A stretch of DNA of 64,000 nucleotides from Arthrobacter terricola (lineage in GTDB: Bacteria > Actinomycetota > Actinomycetes > Actinomycetales > Micrococcaceae), in assembly GCF_004354015.1 (NCBI RefSeq), contig NZ_SMRU01000008.1, positions 115,803 through 179,802 on the forward strand, given 5' to 3'. This document shows, one piece after another, positions 10,135 to 18,344 of the stretch. The notes under the pieces are model-generated. The model had not been told where the DNA came from. It did not search any database and saw nothing but the letters and a program-made list of their open reading frames with translations. Within the stretch, counting starts at the first letter, position 1. Each line of letters begins with the position of its first letter. The translations under genes and the position numbers were made by a program.

Positions 10135-10809
10135 CTACGCCCGCAGCGCTCCAAGGCCCGCGATCAGGGCATCCAAACCCATGCTGAATGCGAGGTCCGA
10201 AGGGTAGTTGTCCGTTTGGGGACCCAGGCTTCGGACCGCCGAGGTGAAGTGCGGCGTCGATTCGGCCAGCTTGCCGGAGTCGAAGATGTCCGCAGGCGCA
10301 TTGGCGTCGAAGGCGGCACCGAAAATGTAGGCTTCGAGCGCCACGATGCTCGGGATGATTTGTTGTTCCGGGAACCCGGCCCGCAGGAATCCCTCCGTGA
10401 CAGCTTCATACATGGCGAGGGTCTGCGGGGCGTCGGTGACCGGGAGGACCGCGATCACGGAGATCAATGGAGTGTGCTTCGCGAAGATGCCCCGGTAGGA
10501 GTAGGCCCACTGGCGTACTGCGTCTTCCCACGGCAATGTACTGAAACCCCCGAAGTCCACCTTGGACATGAGGTCCTCTTCAACCAGTTTGAGGACCTCG
10601 TCCTTGGAAGACACGTGGTTGTAGAGGGCTGAGGGTGCGACGCCGAGGGAACGGGCAAGCGCGGCCATGGTGAGGCCGTCGTAGCCTTTCTTGCTGATCA
10701 GTTCCAGCGCCGCGGCGGTGATTCCGTCCTGGTCCAGGATCGCAGCCATGGGTCGGCCTGCCCTGCGGCGCGTTTTGGTTTCGCCGGGAGCGGGGGAGGG
10801 TGCGGGCAT
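10135..10809 (-). CDS. TetR-family transcriptional regulator, likely repressor of putrescine oxidase
   Basis: DNA-binding regulator of 224 aa. The N-terminal TetR helix-turn-helix spans about residues 22-70, with the recognition region LGVAPSALYNHVSSKDEV; the C-terminus is an all-helical ligand domain. It is divergently transcribed from the putrescine oxidase gene, and the 138-bp gap holds a perfect inverted repeat. Local control of that enzyme, perhaps with a polyamine or aldehyde ligand, is therefore likely but inferred. The ATG at 10809 has an AAGG ribosome site about 6 nt upstream. A later ATG at residue 21 would shorten the basic N-terminal tail. Confidence 0.85.
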   Translation of the reverse strand: MPAPSPAPGETKTRRRAGRPMAAILDQDGITAAALELISKKGYDGLTMAALARSLGVAPSALYNHVSSKDEVLKLVEEDLMSKVDFGGFSTLPWEDAVRQWAYSYRGIFAKHTPLISVIAVLPVTDAPQTLAMYEAVTEGFLRAGFPEQQIIPSIVALEAYIFGAAFDANAPADIFDSGKLAESTPHFTSAVRSLGPQTDNYPSDLAFSMGLDALIAGLGALRA

Positions 10810-10888
10810 TGCGGACCTTTCATGTGGCTTGTCCCAGCATTATTCCATTGGGGTCTTCACAGCCACGGCTAATCCAGTTACAGTGGAG

Positions 10889-10911
10889 ATAAATGAACGT
10901 CATTCATTTAT
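10889..10911. promoter_or_regulatory. Inverted repeat, probable TetR operator in the tetR-puo intergenic region
   Basis: Arms ATAAATGAA (10889-10897) and TTCATTTAT (10903-10911) are perfect inverted copies around a 5-nt spacer. The site lies 37 bp before the oxidase ATG and about 80 bp before the tetR start, where a repressor could block both promoters. A/T-rich arms of this length stand out in this GC-rich sequence. Binding is inferred. Confidence 0.7.
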
Positions 10912-10947
10912 TGGTCCGCCAATGGAGGCGGCCCCAGAAAGGACATC

Positions 10948-12342
10948 ATGTTGAACCTTGATCGCGACGTCGTCATTGTTGGTGCCGGCCCCTCCGGACT
11001 GACTGCAGCACGCGAACTGAAGAAGGCCGGACTCAGCGTCGCCGTGCTCGAAGCCCGCGATCGCGTCGGTGGCCGCACGTGGACGGACACCATCGACGGC
11101 GCCATGCTCGAAATCGGCGGCCAGTGGGTCTCCCCGGACCAGACCGCCCTCATGGACCTCCTGGACGAGCTCGGCCTGAAAATGTACTCCCGCTACCGCG
11201 ATGGCGAATCCGTATACATGGGAGCTGACGGCAGCCGCATTCGCTACACCGGCGCTTCCTTCCCCGTCAGTGAAACCACGGCGGCTGAGATGGACAAGCT
11301 CACGGAGATCCTGGACGGCCTCGCTGCGGAGATCGGCGCCGAGGAGCCCTGGGCACACCCAAAGGCCCGCGAGCTCGACACCATTTCCTTCCACCACTGG
11401 CTTCGCCGGAACTCCACGGACGAGGAAGCCTGCAACAACATCGGCCTCTTCATCGCAGGCGGCATGCTGACTAAGCCGGCCCACGCGTTCTCGGCCCTCC
11501 AGGCAGTGCTGATGGCGGCCTCGGCTGGTTCCTTCTCCAACCTCACGGACGAAGACTTCATCCTGGACAAGCGCGTCATCGGTGGCATGCAGCAGGTTTC
11601 CTTGCTGATCGCAGCGGAACTCGGTGACGACGTCGTACTTAACAGCCCGGTGCGCACCATCAACTGGCAGGAAGACGGTGAAGGCGGCCACCGCGTCAGC
11701 GTCGAGTCCGAGCGCGCAACCGTCAACGCCCGCTTCGTCATCATGGCGGTCCCGCCGAACCTGTACTCGCGAGTGTCCTTCAACCCGCCGCTCCCGCGCC
11801 GCCAGCACCAGATGCACCAGCACCAGTCGTTGGGCCTGGTCATCAAGGTCCACGCCGTCTATGACACCCCGTTCTGGCGCGAAGACGGCCTGTCCGGCAC
11901 CGCTTTCGGCGCTGACGCCCTGGTCCAGGAGGTCTACGACAACACCAACTATGGCGATACCCGCGGCACGTTGGTGGGCTTCGTCTCGGACGAAAAGGCG
12001 GACGCCGTCTTCGAACTGAGCGCCGAAGACCGCAAGAAGGCCATCCTTGAGTCGATCGCAGGATTCCTCGGCGAGAAGGCCCTGGATGCGGAGGTCTACT
12101 ACGAGTCCGACTGGGGTTCCGAAGAATGGACCCGCGGTGCCTACGCGGCCAGCTACGACCTCGGCGGCCTGCACCGCTACGGCAAGGACCAGCACGCCAA
12201 CGTCGGACCGATTTACTGGTCGTCCTCGGACCTGGCGGCTGAAGGCTACCAGCACGTTGATGGTGCGGTCCGCATGGGCCGGGCGACGGCGGCCCGGATC
12301 GTGACGGCGAACAACCTCGTGTCTCCGGTACCGGTCGCCTAG
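10948..12342 (+). CDS. puo: Putrescine oxidase, FAD-dependent amine oxidase
   Basis: Flavoprotein (464 aa) that oxidises putrescine to 4-aminobutanal with release of ammonia and hydrogen peroxide, the first step of putrescine use through 4-aminobutyrate. The Rossmann FAD motif GAGPSG is at 12-17, the ribose-binding Glu at 35, and GGR at 41-43. Long stretches match the Rhodococcus enzyme as I remember it, such as IGGQWVSPDQTAL, FIAGGMLTKPAH, PLPRRQHQMHQHQSLG and VYYESDWGSEEWTRGAY. The C-terminal flavin segment EGYQHVDGAVRMG is intact. The ATG has an AAAGGA site upstream. Expression is probably controlled by the divergent TetR; a strong terminator follows. Confidence 0.95.
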   Translation: MLNLDRDVVIVGAGPSGLTAARELKKAGLSVAVLEARDRVGGRTWTDTIDGAMLEIGGQWVSPDQTALMDLLDELGLKMYSRYRDGESVYMGADGSRIRYTGASFPVSETTAAEMDKLTEILDGLAAEIGAEEPWAHPKARELDTISFHHWLRRNSTDEEACNNIGLFIAGGMLTKPAHAFSALQAVLMAASAGSFSNLTDEDFILDKRVIGGMQQVSLLIAAELGDDVVLNSPVRTINWQEDGEGGHRVSVESERATVNARFVIMAVPPNLYSRVSFNPPLPRRQHQMHQHQSLGLVIKVHAVYDTPFWREDGLSGTAFGADALVQEVYDNTNYGDTRGTLVGFVSDEKADAVFELSAEDRKKAILESIAGFLGEKALDAEVYYESDWGSEEWTRGAYAASYDLGGLHRYGKDQHANVGPIYWSSSDLAAEGYQHVDGAVRMGRATAARIVTANNLVSPVPVA

Positions 12343-12353
12343 CATTTCACGAT

Positions 12354-12402
12354 TGAGGTCCCGCTCCTTTCCTCGTCGGAAAGGAGCGGGACCTCAGCTT
12401 TT
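12354..12402. terminator. Strong bidirectional terminator after putrescine oxidase
   Basis: A 19-bp perfect stem (12354-12372 with 12378-12396) closes a 5-nt loop and is followed by GCTTTT. It sits between the convergent puo gene and the minus-strand membrane protein gene, so it probably serves both. Confidence 0.88.
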
Positions 12403-12409
12403 AACGGGT

Positions 12410-13084
12410 CTAACGCGCCAGCCCGGCCTGGACTCCCGCGGCTGCCTCCGCAGCCACCATCGCGGCGGCCAGTTGCTCGACGGCGCGTGGATAGTCGGTT
12501 CCGGGGGTGGAGCGGCAGCGTTCGGCCTCTTGGAGGGCGCGAACCAACGCCGCGGTCTGTGGAACCCGGGCGTCGCACATCTCCGGAAAATCGATGCTCT
12601 TGCCGGGATCCAGCTCATATTCCTGCCAACGCGCCACGAGGGCGTCGTGTTGCGCAGCCGTCCGCGCGAACCCTGGCCGGTTCTCCGGCCTGTTCCGGCG
12701 TATCTCTTCGAGTTTCCGGCCACCGGAGAAGGCCGCCACGGCTGCGGCGACGGCGAGGGCAAGCAATAAGAGCCCGACGGCGGGTGAAGCCAAAGCGGGG
12801 ATCAGAACCGCCGGGACAATCACCACGAGCCCGGCGAAAGTGTTCCAGAAGAGGGCGTCCGGTTCCGTGACGGCTCCGCTGACCGCTTCCGGATCGTCGA
12901 GTTCCTGCCGCTGAAGATCCCGACCATGGAGGACGAGCGCCCCGGGCGAGCTGCCGGCGTCGGAGTTTGCTTCTGCAAGGCCCTTGCGGAGCATTTGGAC
13001 CGTCAGCGCGACCGCGCACGTCAGCAGTAAAGCCCACAGCCCGATCTCCCAGGCCGTCAGCTGGATTCCAGGCGTGGCGGACAC
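12410..13084 (-). CDS. Membrane protein of unknown function
   Basis: I do not recognise this 224-aa protein. It has one hydrophobic helix near the N-terminus (about 12-31), a polar stretch, then two adjacent helices (about 80-118) and a C-terminal half of about 100 charged, Ala-rich residues that looks helical and cytoplasmic. The C-terminal part includes a PGKSIDFPEM segment and two Cys residues. No enzyme motif is visible. It stands alone, convergent with puo and 83 bp after the DUF5997 gene in its transcription direction, so co-transcription with that gene is possible. Confidence 0.75.
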   Translation of the reverse strand: MSATPGIQLTAWEIGLWALLLTCAVALTVQMLRKGLAEANSDAGSSPGALVLHGRDLQRQELDDPEAVSGAVTEPDALFWNTFAGLVVIVPAVLIPALASPAVGLLLLALAVAAAVAAFSGGRKLEEIRRNRPENRPGFARTAAQHDALVARWQEYELDPGKSIDFPEMCDARVPQTAALVRALQEAERCRSTPGTDYPRAVEQLAAAMVAAEAAAGVQAGLAR

Positions 13085-13167
13085 CGGACCACCTCCAAGC
13101 GAGTGCGTACCGCTCTCAGATTCAGTATGCGCCGCGAAAAGCCTGGAGGCGAGTGCTCCGCTAGGGG

Positions 13168-13593
13168 CTAGCCGCGGCCGCGATTGGCCGCGGCGTTCGC
13201 TTTGGCTTCCTTCGCGGCGGCTTTCTTGGCCGCCTCTTCCTTAATGCGCTTGGCTTCGGAGCGGACGGCCGCGTGGGTGGCACGCTCGACGACGAGCCAC
13301 TGCGGCGGATTCGCCAGCAATTCCGAGATCTGCGCAGTTGTAAGGGGATCGGTGATGCCGCCACGGGCGAGGCCGCCAATGGAGATGTTCAGCTTCTGGG
13401 CAACGACGGGACGCGGGTGCGGGCCTGTCCTGCGAAGTTCGGCGAGCCACTCGGGCGCGTTCGCCTGCAGTTCCGCGAATTCGGCGCGTGTAATGGCGGA
13501 ATCCTGGAACTCCTGGGGTGTGGCAGGCAGGTAGATACCCAGTTTCTTGGCAGCGGTGGCCGGCTTCATGGACTGGGAGTTTGCTGAGGTCAT
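13168..13593 (-). CDS. DUF5997-family protein with internal duplication
   Basis: Small protein (141 aa) that I match to the actinobacterial DUF5997 family; its function is unknown. The sequence holds two related units of about 50 residues. The clearest pair is AEFAELQANAPEWLAELR (37-54) and AQISELLANPPQWLVVER (87-104), and an AxKLG/AxKLN segment precedes or follows in register. The last 30 residues are a basic Ala/Lys-rich helix ending in RGRG. The ATG at 13593 is used. From memory, related genomes often keep this family beside an HTH-less LysR-like protein; here such a protein lies 3.3 kb away across modABC. Confidence 0.8.
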   Translation of the reverse strand: MTSANSQSMKPATAAKKLGIYLPATPQEFQDSAITRAEFAELQANAPEWLAELRRTGPHPRPVVAQKLNISIGGLARGGITDPLTTAQISELLANPPQWLVVERATHAAVRSEAKRIKEEAAKKAAAKEAKANAAANRGRG

Positions 13594-13728
13594 GGTTCAA
13601 GGGTATCCGCCGCATTCACAGACCAGCCGACAAGCCGCGGGCCCCGTCGCCCGAGGATGCTCGGTCACATACTGTTTTGCGGAGCTTTGACAGGGTTTTA
13701 AACGCATATGAGGTTCTAGGATGAATCC

Positions 13729-14139
13729 ATGCCGCATATCCGAGTTTCCGAGGCCGCCAGGTTCCTCGGCGTCAGCGACGATACCGTCCGCCGTTGGATC
13801 GATCACGGTTCGCTTACCGGAACGAAGGACGAATCGGGCCGCTTGGTGGTGGACGGGCTCCAGCTTGCCCATTTGGCGCGCGAGCAAGCCGCCCTTCCCG
13901 AGGATCCCAGCAAAGTGGGCCGCTCGGCACGCAACCGCTTCGTCGGCCTGGTCACGGGCATCACTGTGGACACGGTGATGGCGCAGGTGGAGTTGCAATG
14001 CGGTCCCTTCCGGGTGGTTTCCCTCATGAGCAGCGAAGCCGTCCGGGAACTTGGCCTCGAACTCGGATCCGTCGCCACGGCCGTCGTGAAGGCAACCACA
14101 GTCATTGTTGAAACCGCGCAAGGAAAGAGCATCACGTGA
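13729..14139 (+). CDS. HTH-Mop molybdate-responsive regulator
   Basis: Regulator-like protein of 136 aa. An N-terminal excisionase/MerR-type helix-turn-helix (about 3-50, VSEAARFLGVSDDTVRRW) is joined to one C-terminal Mop/TOBE molybdate-binding domain (about 66-132, from RNRFVGLVTGITVDTVMAQV). It differs from E. coli ModE, which has a winged helix and two Mop domains, and is a compact alternative. It heads the modABC operon and its stop overlaps the modA GTG as GTGA, so molybdate-dependent control of the transporter is the natural inference. Confidence 0.88.
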   Translation: MPHIRVSEAARFLGVSDDTVRRWIDHGSLTGTKDESGRLVVDGLQLAHLAREQAALPEDPSKVGRSARNRFVGLVTGITVDTVMAQVELQCGPFRVVSLMSSEAVRELGLELGSVATAVVKATTVIVETAQGKSIT

Positions 14140-14951
14140 AGATTGCATGCAGGAATATCGGGGTGTTGTTGGCAGCAGGGAGCTTGGTTGCAGGCCTCGC
14201 GGGCTGCGCCGGTAGCATCGGAGCCGGAAGTACCGCAGCGGCAACAAGCCCTGCCGCAAGCGCCTCGCCGCAGTTGTCCGGCACGGTCACTGTCTATGCC
14301 GCGGCCTCGCTCAAGGCCACATTTACCAAGCTTGCCTCCGAATTCGAGGCCAAGTACCCCGGAACCAAGGTGGCGTTGAGCTTTGCCGGGTCCTCGGACC
14401 TGGTCACGCAAATCACCCAGGGAGCGCCAGCTGACGTCTTCGCTTCCGCGGACACGAAGAACATGTCCAAACTGTCAGACGCTTCGCTCGTCGACGGCAA
14501 GGCGACCAACTTCGCCACGAACGTCCTGACCATCGCCGTCCCGCCGAGCAACCCGGCGTCGATCTCGTCCTTCGCGGACCTCGCGAAGCCCGGCGTGAAG
14601 GTTGTCCTGTGCGCCAGCCAGGTGCCGTGCGGCTCCGCGGCACAAAGCGTCGAAAAGGCCACCGGCACCACCATCAAGCCCGTGAGCGAGGAGTCCTCGG
14701 TGACGGACGTCCTGGGGAAAGTGATGTCGGGTGAGGCCGACGCCGGCCTGGTCTACGTCACCGACGTCAAGGGCGCGGGAGACAAGGTCAAGGGAATCCC
14801 GTTCCCTGAGTCCAGCAACGCCGTCAACACCTACCCGATCGCGACGGTCGGCACCAGCAAGCATAAGGACCTGGCCGCGGCCTTCATCAGCCTGGTGACT
14901 GGAAGCGAGGGCAAAAAGGTCCTTGGCGATGCCGGATTCGGCGCGCCCTAG
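14136..14951 (+). CDS. modA: Molybdate ABC transporter substrate-binding lipoprotein
   Basis: Extracytoplasmic molybdate/tungstate-binding protein (271 aa). The signal peptide ends in a lipobox, LAGC (21-24), so Cys24 should be lipidated. The mature domain starts with the family segment VTVYAAASLKATF and contains the oxyanion-binding regions FAGSSDL and QGAPADVFASAD, plus AGLVYVTD near the hinge. The start is GTG at 14136 in a GTGA overlap with the HTH-Mop gene. The conserved GxSS pattern favours molybdate over sulfate, though the ligand is inferred. Confidence 0.95.
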   Translation: MKIACRNIGVLLAAGSLVAGLAGCAGSIGAGSTAAATSPAASASPQLSGTVTVYAAASLKATFTKLASEFEAKYPGTKVALSFAGSSDLVTQITQGAPADVFASADTKNMSKLSDASLVDGKATNFATNVLTIAVPPSNPASISSFADLAKPGVKVVLCASQVPCGSAAQSVEKATGTTIKPVSEESSVTDVLGKVMSGEADAGLVYVTDVKGAGDKVKGIPFPESSNAVNTYPIATVGTSKHKDLAAAFISLVTGSEGKKVLGDAGFGAP

Positions 14952-15023
14952 CAGGGCAGGGCAGACTGGTTCACTGGGCTGGCTGGCCCAGTTGGACCGG
15001 ACGGCGGGAAGGATGCCGGCGCT

Positions 15024-15827
15024 TTGAATTACAGCGGGATTCCACGGTGGATCTATGGCCTGGCGGTAGTAGGCGGCTTGTTCGTCCTGCTGCCGTTGGC
15101 CGCCATGGTGTTAAAGGTCGATTGGACCCAATTCATCCCCTTGGTGACGTCCGAGTCCTCGCTCACGGCCCTGGGCCTCAGCCTCAAGACATCCGCGGCC
15201 AGCACGGCCCTGTGCCTGATCCTCGGTATTCCCTTGGCCATTGTCCTTGCCCGCAGGCCGTTCCGCGGGCAACGCTTCCTCCGTGCCTTCGTCCTCCTTC
15301 CGTTGGTCCTGCCGCCGGTGGTGGGCGGGATCGCGCTGCTTTACACCTTCGGGCGCCAGGGGTTGTTGGGCAAGGACCTTGAGCTCGCGGGCATCCAGAT
15401 AGCGTTCTCGACGACGGCCGTTGTCCTGGCGCAGACGTTTGTCGCCTTGCCGTTCCTGGTGGTCAGCCTCGAAGGCGCACTGCGAACGGCCGGCAACCGC
15501 TACGAGGCTGTGGCCGCAACGCTCGGCGCCCGTCCTACCACCATTTTGAGGCGCGTGACGCTGCCCATGGTCCTCCCTGGTGTCGCTTCCGGTGCGGTGC
15601 TGTCCTTCGCCCGCAGCCTGGGCGAGTTCGGCGCCACGCTGACGTTCGCAGGGAGCCTCCAAGGCGTCACACGGACCTTGCCGCTGGAAATCTACCTGCA
15701 GCGGGAGACCGACCCGGACGCCGCCGTCGCGCTTTCCTTGGTGCTCGTCGCGGTAGCGGTGATCGTGGTCGGGCTGTCCTACCGGCGGCCGCGCCACGCT
15801 ACAACGCCGGTGGAGGCGGCCGTATGA
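15024..15827 (+). CDS. modB: Molybdate ABC transporter permease
   Basis: Inner-membrane permease of 267 aa with six predicted helices. The EAA-like loop reads [21 protein letters not shown] (first residues near 165), which docks on ModC. The TTG at 15024 is preferred because the upstream in-frame stretch back to modA has no other usable start and a GGAAGGA site lies about 10 nt before it. The stop overlaps the modC ATG as ATGA. The 72-bp modA-modB gap is the widest in the operon. Confidence 0.93.
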   Translation: MNYSGIPRWIYGLAVVGGLFVLLPLAAMVLKVDWTQFIPLVTSESSLTALGLSLKTSAASTALCLILGIPLAIVLARRPFRGQRFLRAFVLLPLVLPPVVGGIALLYTFGRQGLLGKDLELAGIQIAFSTTAVVLAQTFVALPFLVVSLEGALRTAGNRYEAVAATLGARPTTILRRVTLPMVLPGVASGAVLSFARSLGEFGATLTFAGSLQGVTRTLPLEIYLQRETDPDAAVALSLVLVAVAVIVVGLSYRRPRHATTPVEAAV

Positions 15828-16888
15828 CCTTCCACATCGACGCCACCCTCCGGGACCGCAAGTTGGACGTGTCCCTGAGTCTGGGACAGGCGGAAACCGT
15901 AGCGATCCTCGGTCCCAACGGGGCCGGAAAATCGACCCTGCTCTCCGTCGCGGCCGGCCTTTTGCGGCCCGACGCCGGTTCGGCCCGCCTTGGCGAGCGG
16001 GTGCTGTTCAACTTCGACGGCGGCAACAGGGTTTGGACTCCGCCGCACCTTCGCGGGACGGCCTTGCTCGCCCAGGAGCCGTTGCTCTTCCCGCACTTGA
16101 GCGTCCTGGACAACGTCGCTTTCGGTCCGCGCAGCGCAGGGGCCTCCCGCGCCTATTCCCGCGACGTCGCACGCCACTGGCTCGACGAAGTGGACGTCGC
16201 CCAATTGGCCGAAAGGAAACCCGGCCAGTTATCGGGCGGCCAGGCACAGCGCGTGGCCGTGGCCCGGGCCCTCGCGGCAAGCCCGGAACTGCTGCTGCTC
16301 GACGAGCCGATGTCCGCGCTGGACATCCATGCGGCGCCGCATTTGCGCAGGCTCCTCAAGAGGGTGCTCACAGGGCGGCGCGCCTTGATCATCACCCACG
16401 ACGTCCTGGACGCGCTCATGCTTGCGGACCGCGTGGTCGTCATGGAAAAGGGCAGGATTGTTGAGGAAGGTGCCACCAAGGAGGTGTTCCGGCGTCCGCG
16501 TAGCCCTTTCGCGGCGGGCCTTGCCGGCGTGAACCTCCTGGCTGGAACCGTCACCGAGGATGGCCTTAGGACGCCGGCCGGCGCGGAAGTTGGCAGCTTG
16601 CATGTCGCCGGCCTCCTTGACGAGGAAGCGGAACCGGGCCGGCCCGGGGTAGCCGCCTTCCCGCCGTCGGCCGTTTCCGTTTTCCCGGACGCCGCGCACG
16701 GCAGCCCGCGGAACTCGTTCCCGGTTTCCATCACCGACCTCGAACCGCACGGCGACCACATCCGGGTCCGCGCCGGCGACCTCGCAGCAGACATCACTCC
16801 CGCGGCTTCCGCCGAATTGGGGCTCGGGCCGGGGTCGCACGTGTACTTTGTGGTGAAGGCAACAGCTGTGCAGGTGTACGCCGCATAG
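15824..16888 (+). CDS. modC: Molybdate ABC transporter ATP-binding protein
   Basis: ATPase that powers ModB, 354 aa. Walker [10 protein letters not shown] is at 30-38, the signature LSGGQ at 136-140, Walker B LLLLDE at 156-161, and the switch His in ITHD follows. A C-terminal TOBE domain (about 290-354) may add molybdate sensing. The ATGA overlap with modB indicates coupled translation. Confidence 0.95.
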   Translation: MTFHIDATLRDRKLDVSLSLGQAETVAILGPNGAGKSTLLSVAAGLLRPDAGSARLGERVLFNFDGGNRVWTPPHLRGTALLAQEPLLFPHLSVLDNVAFGPRSAGASRAYSRDVARHWLDEVDVAQLAERKPGQLSGGQAQRVAVARALAASPELLLLDEPMSALDIHAAPHLRRLLKRVLTGRRALIITHDVLDALMLADRVVVMEKGRIVEEGATKEVFRRPRSPFAAGLAGVNLLAGTVTEDGLRTPAGAEVGSLHVAGLLDEEAEPGRPGVAAFPPSAVSVFPDAAHGSPRNSFPVSITDLEPHGDHIRVRAGDLAADITPAASAELGLGPGSHVYFVVKATAVQVYAA

Positions 16889-16940
16889 ACCAGCCTGTCG
16901 CCGTGCCTATGCGCTGGCGGGGGCGCGGTACTGTGATCTG

Positions 16941-17714
16941 GTGCCTGCCGATCAAGAATCCCTGCCCGAGGTGCCCGAGGTGCCCGAGCTTCCCGAGGCG
17001 CCTGGAATGCCGGAGCAGCCGCGATTGCGTTTCGCGTACGTAGCCGGCGTGACTCCTGGAAAGTGGATCCGGCGCTGGGAAGAGCGCATGCCCCACGTTC
17101 CGCTCCAGTCCTTCATGTGCGACGACGCCGCGCAGCTTGAGGTTTTGCGTGACGGTTCGGCGGACCTCAGCTTCGTCCGGCTGCCGGTGGACCGCGACGG
17201 CCTCCACGTCATCCCGCTTTACGAAGAACAACCAGGCGTAGTGGCTCCGAAAGGCCACGAGATTTCGGTGTTTGAGGAAGTGGCCCTTGAGGACCTCGCA
17301 GAAGAGTATTTCCTGGATGTCGCCGAGATGGGCGGCCCGGAAATGGCGTTGCAGGTGGTGGCTTCCGGGGCTGGCCTGGTGATCCTGCCGATGCCTGTCG
17401 CGAGGCACTTCAACGTCAAGGACACGGTGGCCCGACGCTTGACCGGGGCAGTCGGAACGGAGATCGGACTGGCTTGGCCCAGCGATTCCACGAGCGAAGT
17501 CATCGAGGAATTCATCGGGATTGTCCGGGGCCGCACTGCACAAAGCTCGCGCCAACCTTCGGCCCGGCAGGAGAAACCGAAAAAGTCCCCACCGGCAGAT
17601 CGGCGCGGCGGGGCTCGAGCGGGAGCAGGCAAGAAGCCGGCCGTCGCGCAACGGTACGCCCCCAACCCGGACAAGGGACGCGGCAAGGGTTCCCGCAAGA
17701 AAGGCAGGCGCTAG
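16941..17714 (+). CDS. LysR-type effector-binding domain protein lacking a DNA-binding domain
   Basis: A 257-aa protein whose middle (about 27-195) resembles the periplasmic-fold effector domain of LysR regulators: LRFAYVAGVTPGKW, LRDGSADLSFVRLPV, and a late VVASGAGLVILPMPVARHF. The usual N-terminal helix-turn-helix is absent; the protein starts with a short Pro-Glu repeat (PEVPEVPELPEAP). The last 55 residues are strongly basic (KPKK, RRGGARAGAGKKP, GKGSRKKGRR) and could bind nucleic acid. GTG at 16941 is the only reasonable start. It lies 52 bp after modC and 3 bp before a LacI-like gene. Ligand and role are unknown. Confidence 0.8.
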   Translation: MPADQESLPEVPEVPELPEAPGMPEQPRLRFAYVAGVTPGKWIRRWEERMPHVPLQSFMCDDAAQLEVLRDGSADLSFVRLPVDRDGLHVIPLYEEQPGVVAPKGHEISVFEEVALEDLAEEYFLDVAEMGGPEMALQVVASGAGLVILPMPVARHFNVKDTVARRLTGAVGTEIGLAWPSDSTSEVIEEFIGIVRGRTAQSSRQPSARQEKPKKSPPADRRGGARAGAGKKPAVAQRYAPNPDKGRGKGSRKKGRR

Positions 17715-17717
17715 GCC

Positions 17718-18341
17718 ATGGGAGCGAAACCGACAATCCGGGACGTCGCTAAAAGCGCCGGAGTTTCCCTCACGACCGTGTCCTACGTCTTGTCCGGGCG
17801 CCACGGCGGAACCACTCGCATCAGCGAAGCAACCCAGGAGCGTGTCCAGGCGGCCGCCAAGGAATTGGGTTACGTGCCCAACCAGGCGGCCCGCGGAATG
17901 CGTCGCGGTAAGACCGACCTCGTGGCCATCGCCATTGGCGACCTTGAGTGGCCGTGGGACCGCGCCCTGGCCTCTGCCGCGGCGCGCATCTTGCCCGAGC
18001 ACGGCTACCAGCCGGTAATCCTCCTCGGCGAAGGGTGGCGCAGGTTCATGCTTTCAGGTGGTGCCGACGGCGCGATCGTCGGCACCCTCCCGCCCGGCAC
18101 CCTTCTTGACCTGACGGTAGGCGAACTGGCGCGGCGCGGCGTCGCTCAGGTGGTTATCTCGGATGCGATGCAGCCGGCCGGCTTCGATGTCCTGGCGCCC
18201 GGCGCGAATTCCGAGGCCGCTGTTGCCGCTCCGGCCAGCGAAGCCCTCGAAGGTGCGGTCAATTTGTTGCTGGACCGGCTCGCCGGCAGGACCATCGGCG
18301 CCGGGACCACGATTGCGGCGCCGTGGCAGTTCAGGCCATAG
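17718..18341 (+). CDS. Short LacI-family regulator with compacted effector domain
   Basis: N-terminal LacI helix-turn-helix (about 5-55, PTIRDVAKSAGVSLTTVSYVLSG) with the hinge-region pattern ARGMRRGKTDLVAIAI. The rest is only about 140 residues, against about 270 in normal family members. It keeps a first strand-helix segment, a GADGAIVGTLP segment and an end, AVNLLLDRLAGRTIG, that looks like the normal LacI C-terminus. An internal loss is therefore more likely than a frameshift or early stop. It is probably co-transcribed with the upstream LysR-like gene. Whether it still binds a ligand is unclear. Confidence 0.82.
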   Translation: MGAKPTIRDVAKSAGVSLTTVSYVLSGRHGGTTRISEATQERVQAAAKELGYVPNQAARGMRRGKTDLVAIAIGDLEWPWDRALASAAARILPEHGYQPVILLGEGWRRFMLSGGADGAIVGTLPPGTLLDLTVGELARRGVAQVVISDAMQPAGFDVLAPGANSEAAVAAPASEALEGAVNLLLDRLAGRTIGAGTTIAAPWQFRP

Positions 18342-18344
18342 CCG

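Noticed and set aside
10900..12345. Long minus-strand open frame opposite putrescine oxidase
   Set aside because: It mirrors a strongly recognised gene in GC-rich sequence, has no known motif and would cover the operator region.
13595..13728. TTGACA near 13689 as a promoter of the mod operon
   Set aside because: No acceptable -10 box lies at 16-18 nt; the nearest candidates are at about 14 or 24 nt, so I did not call it.
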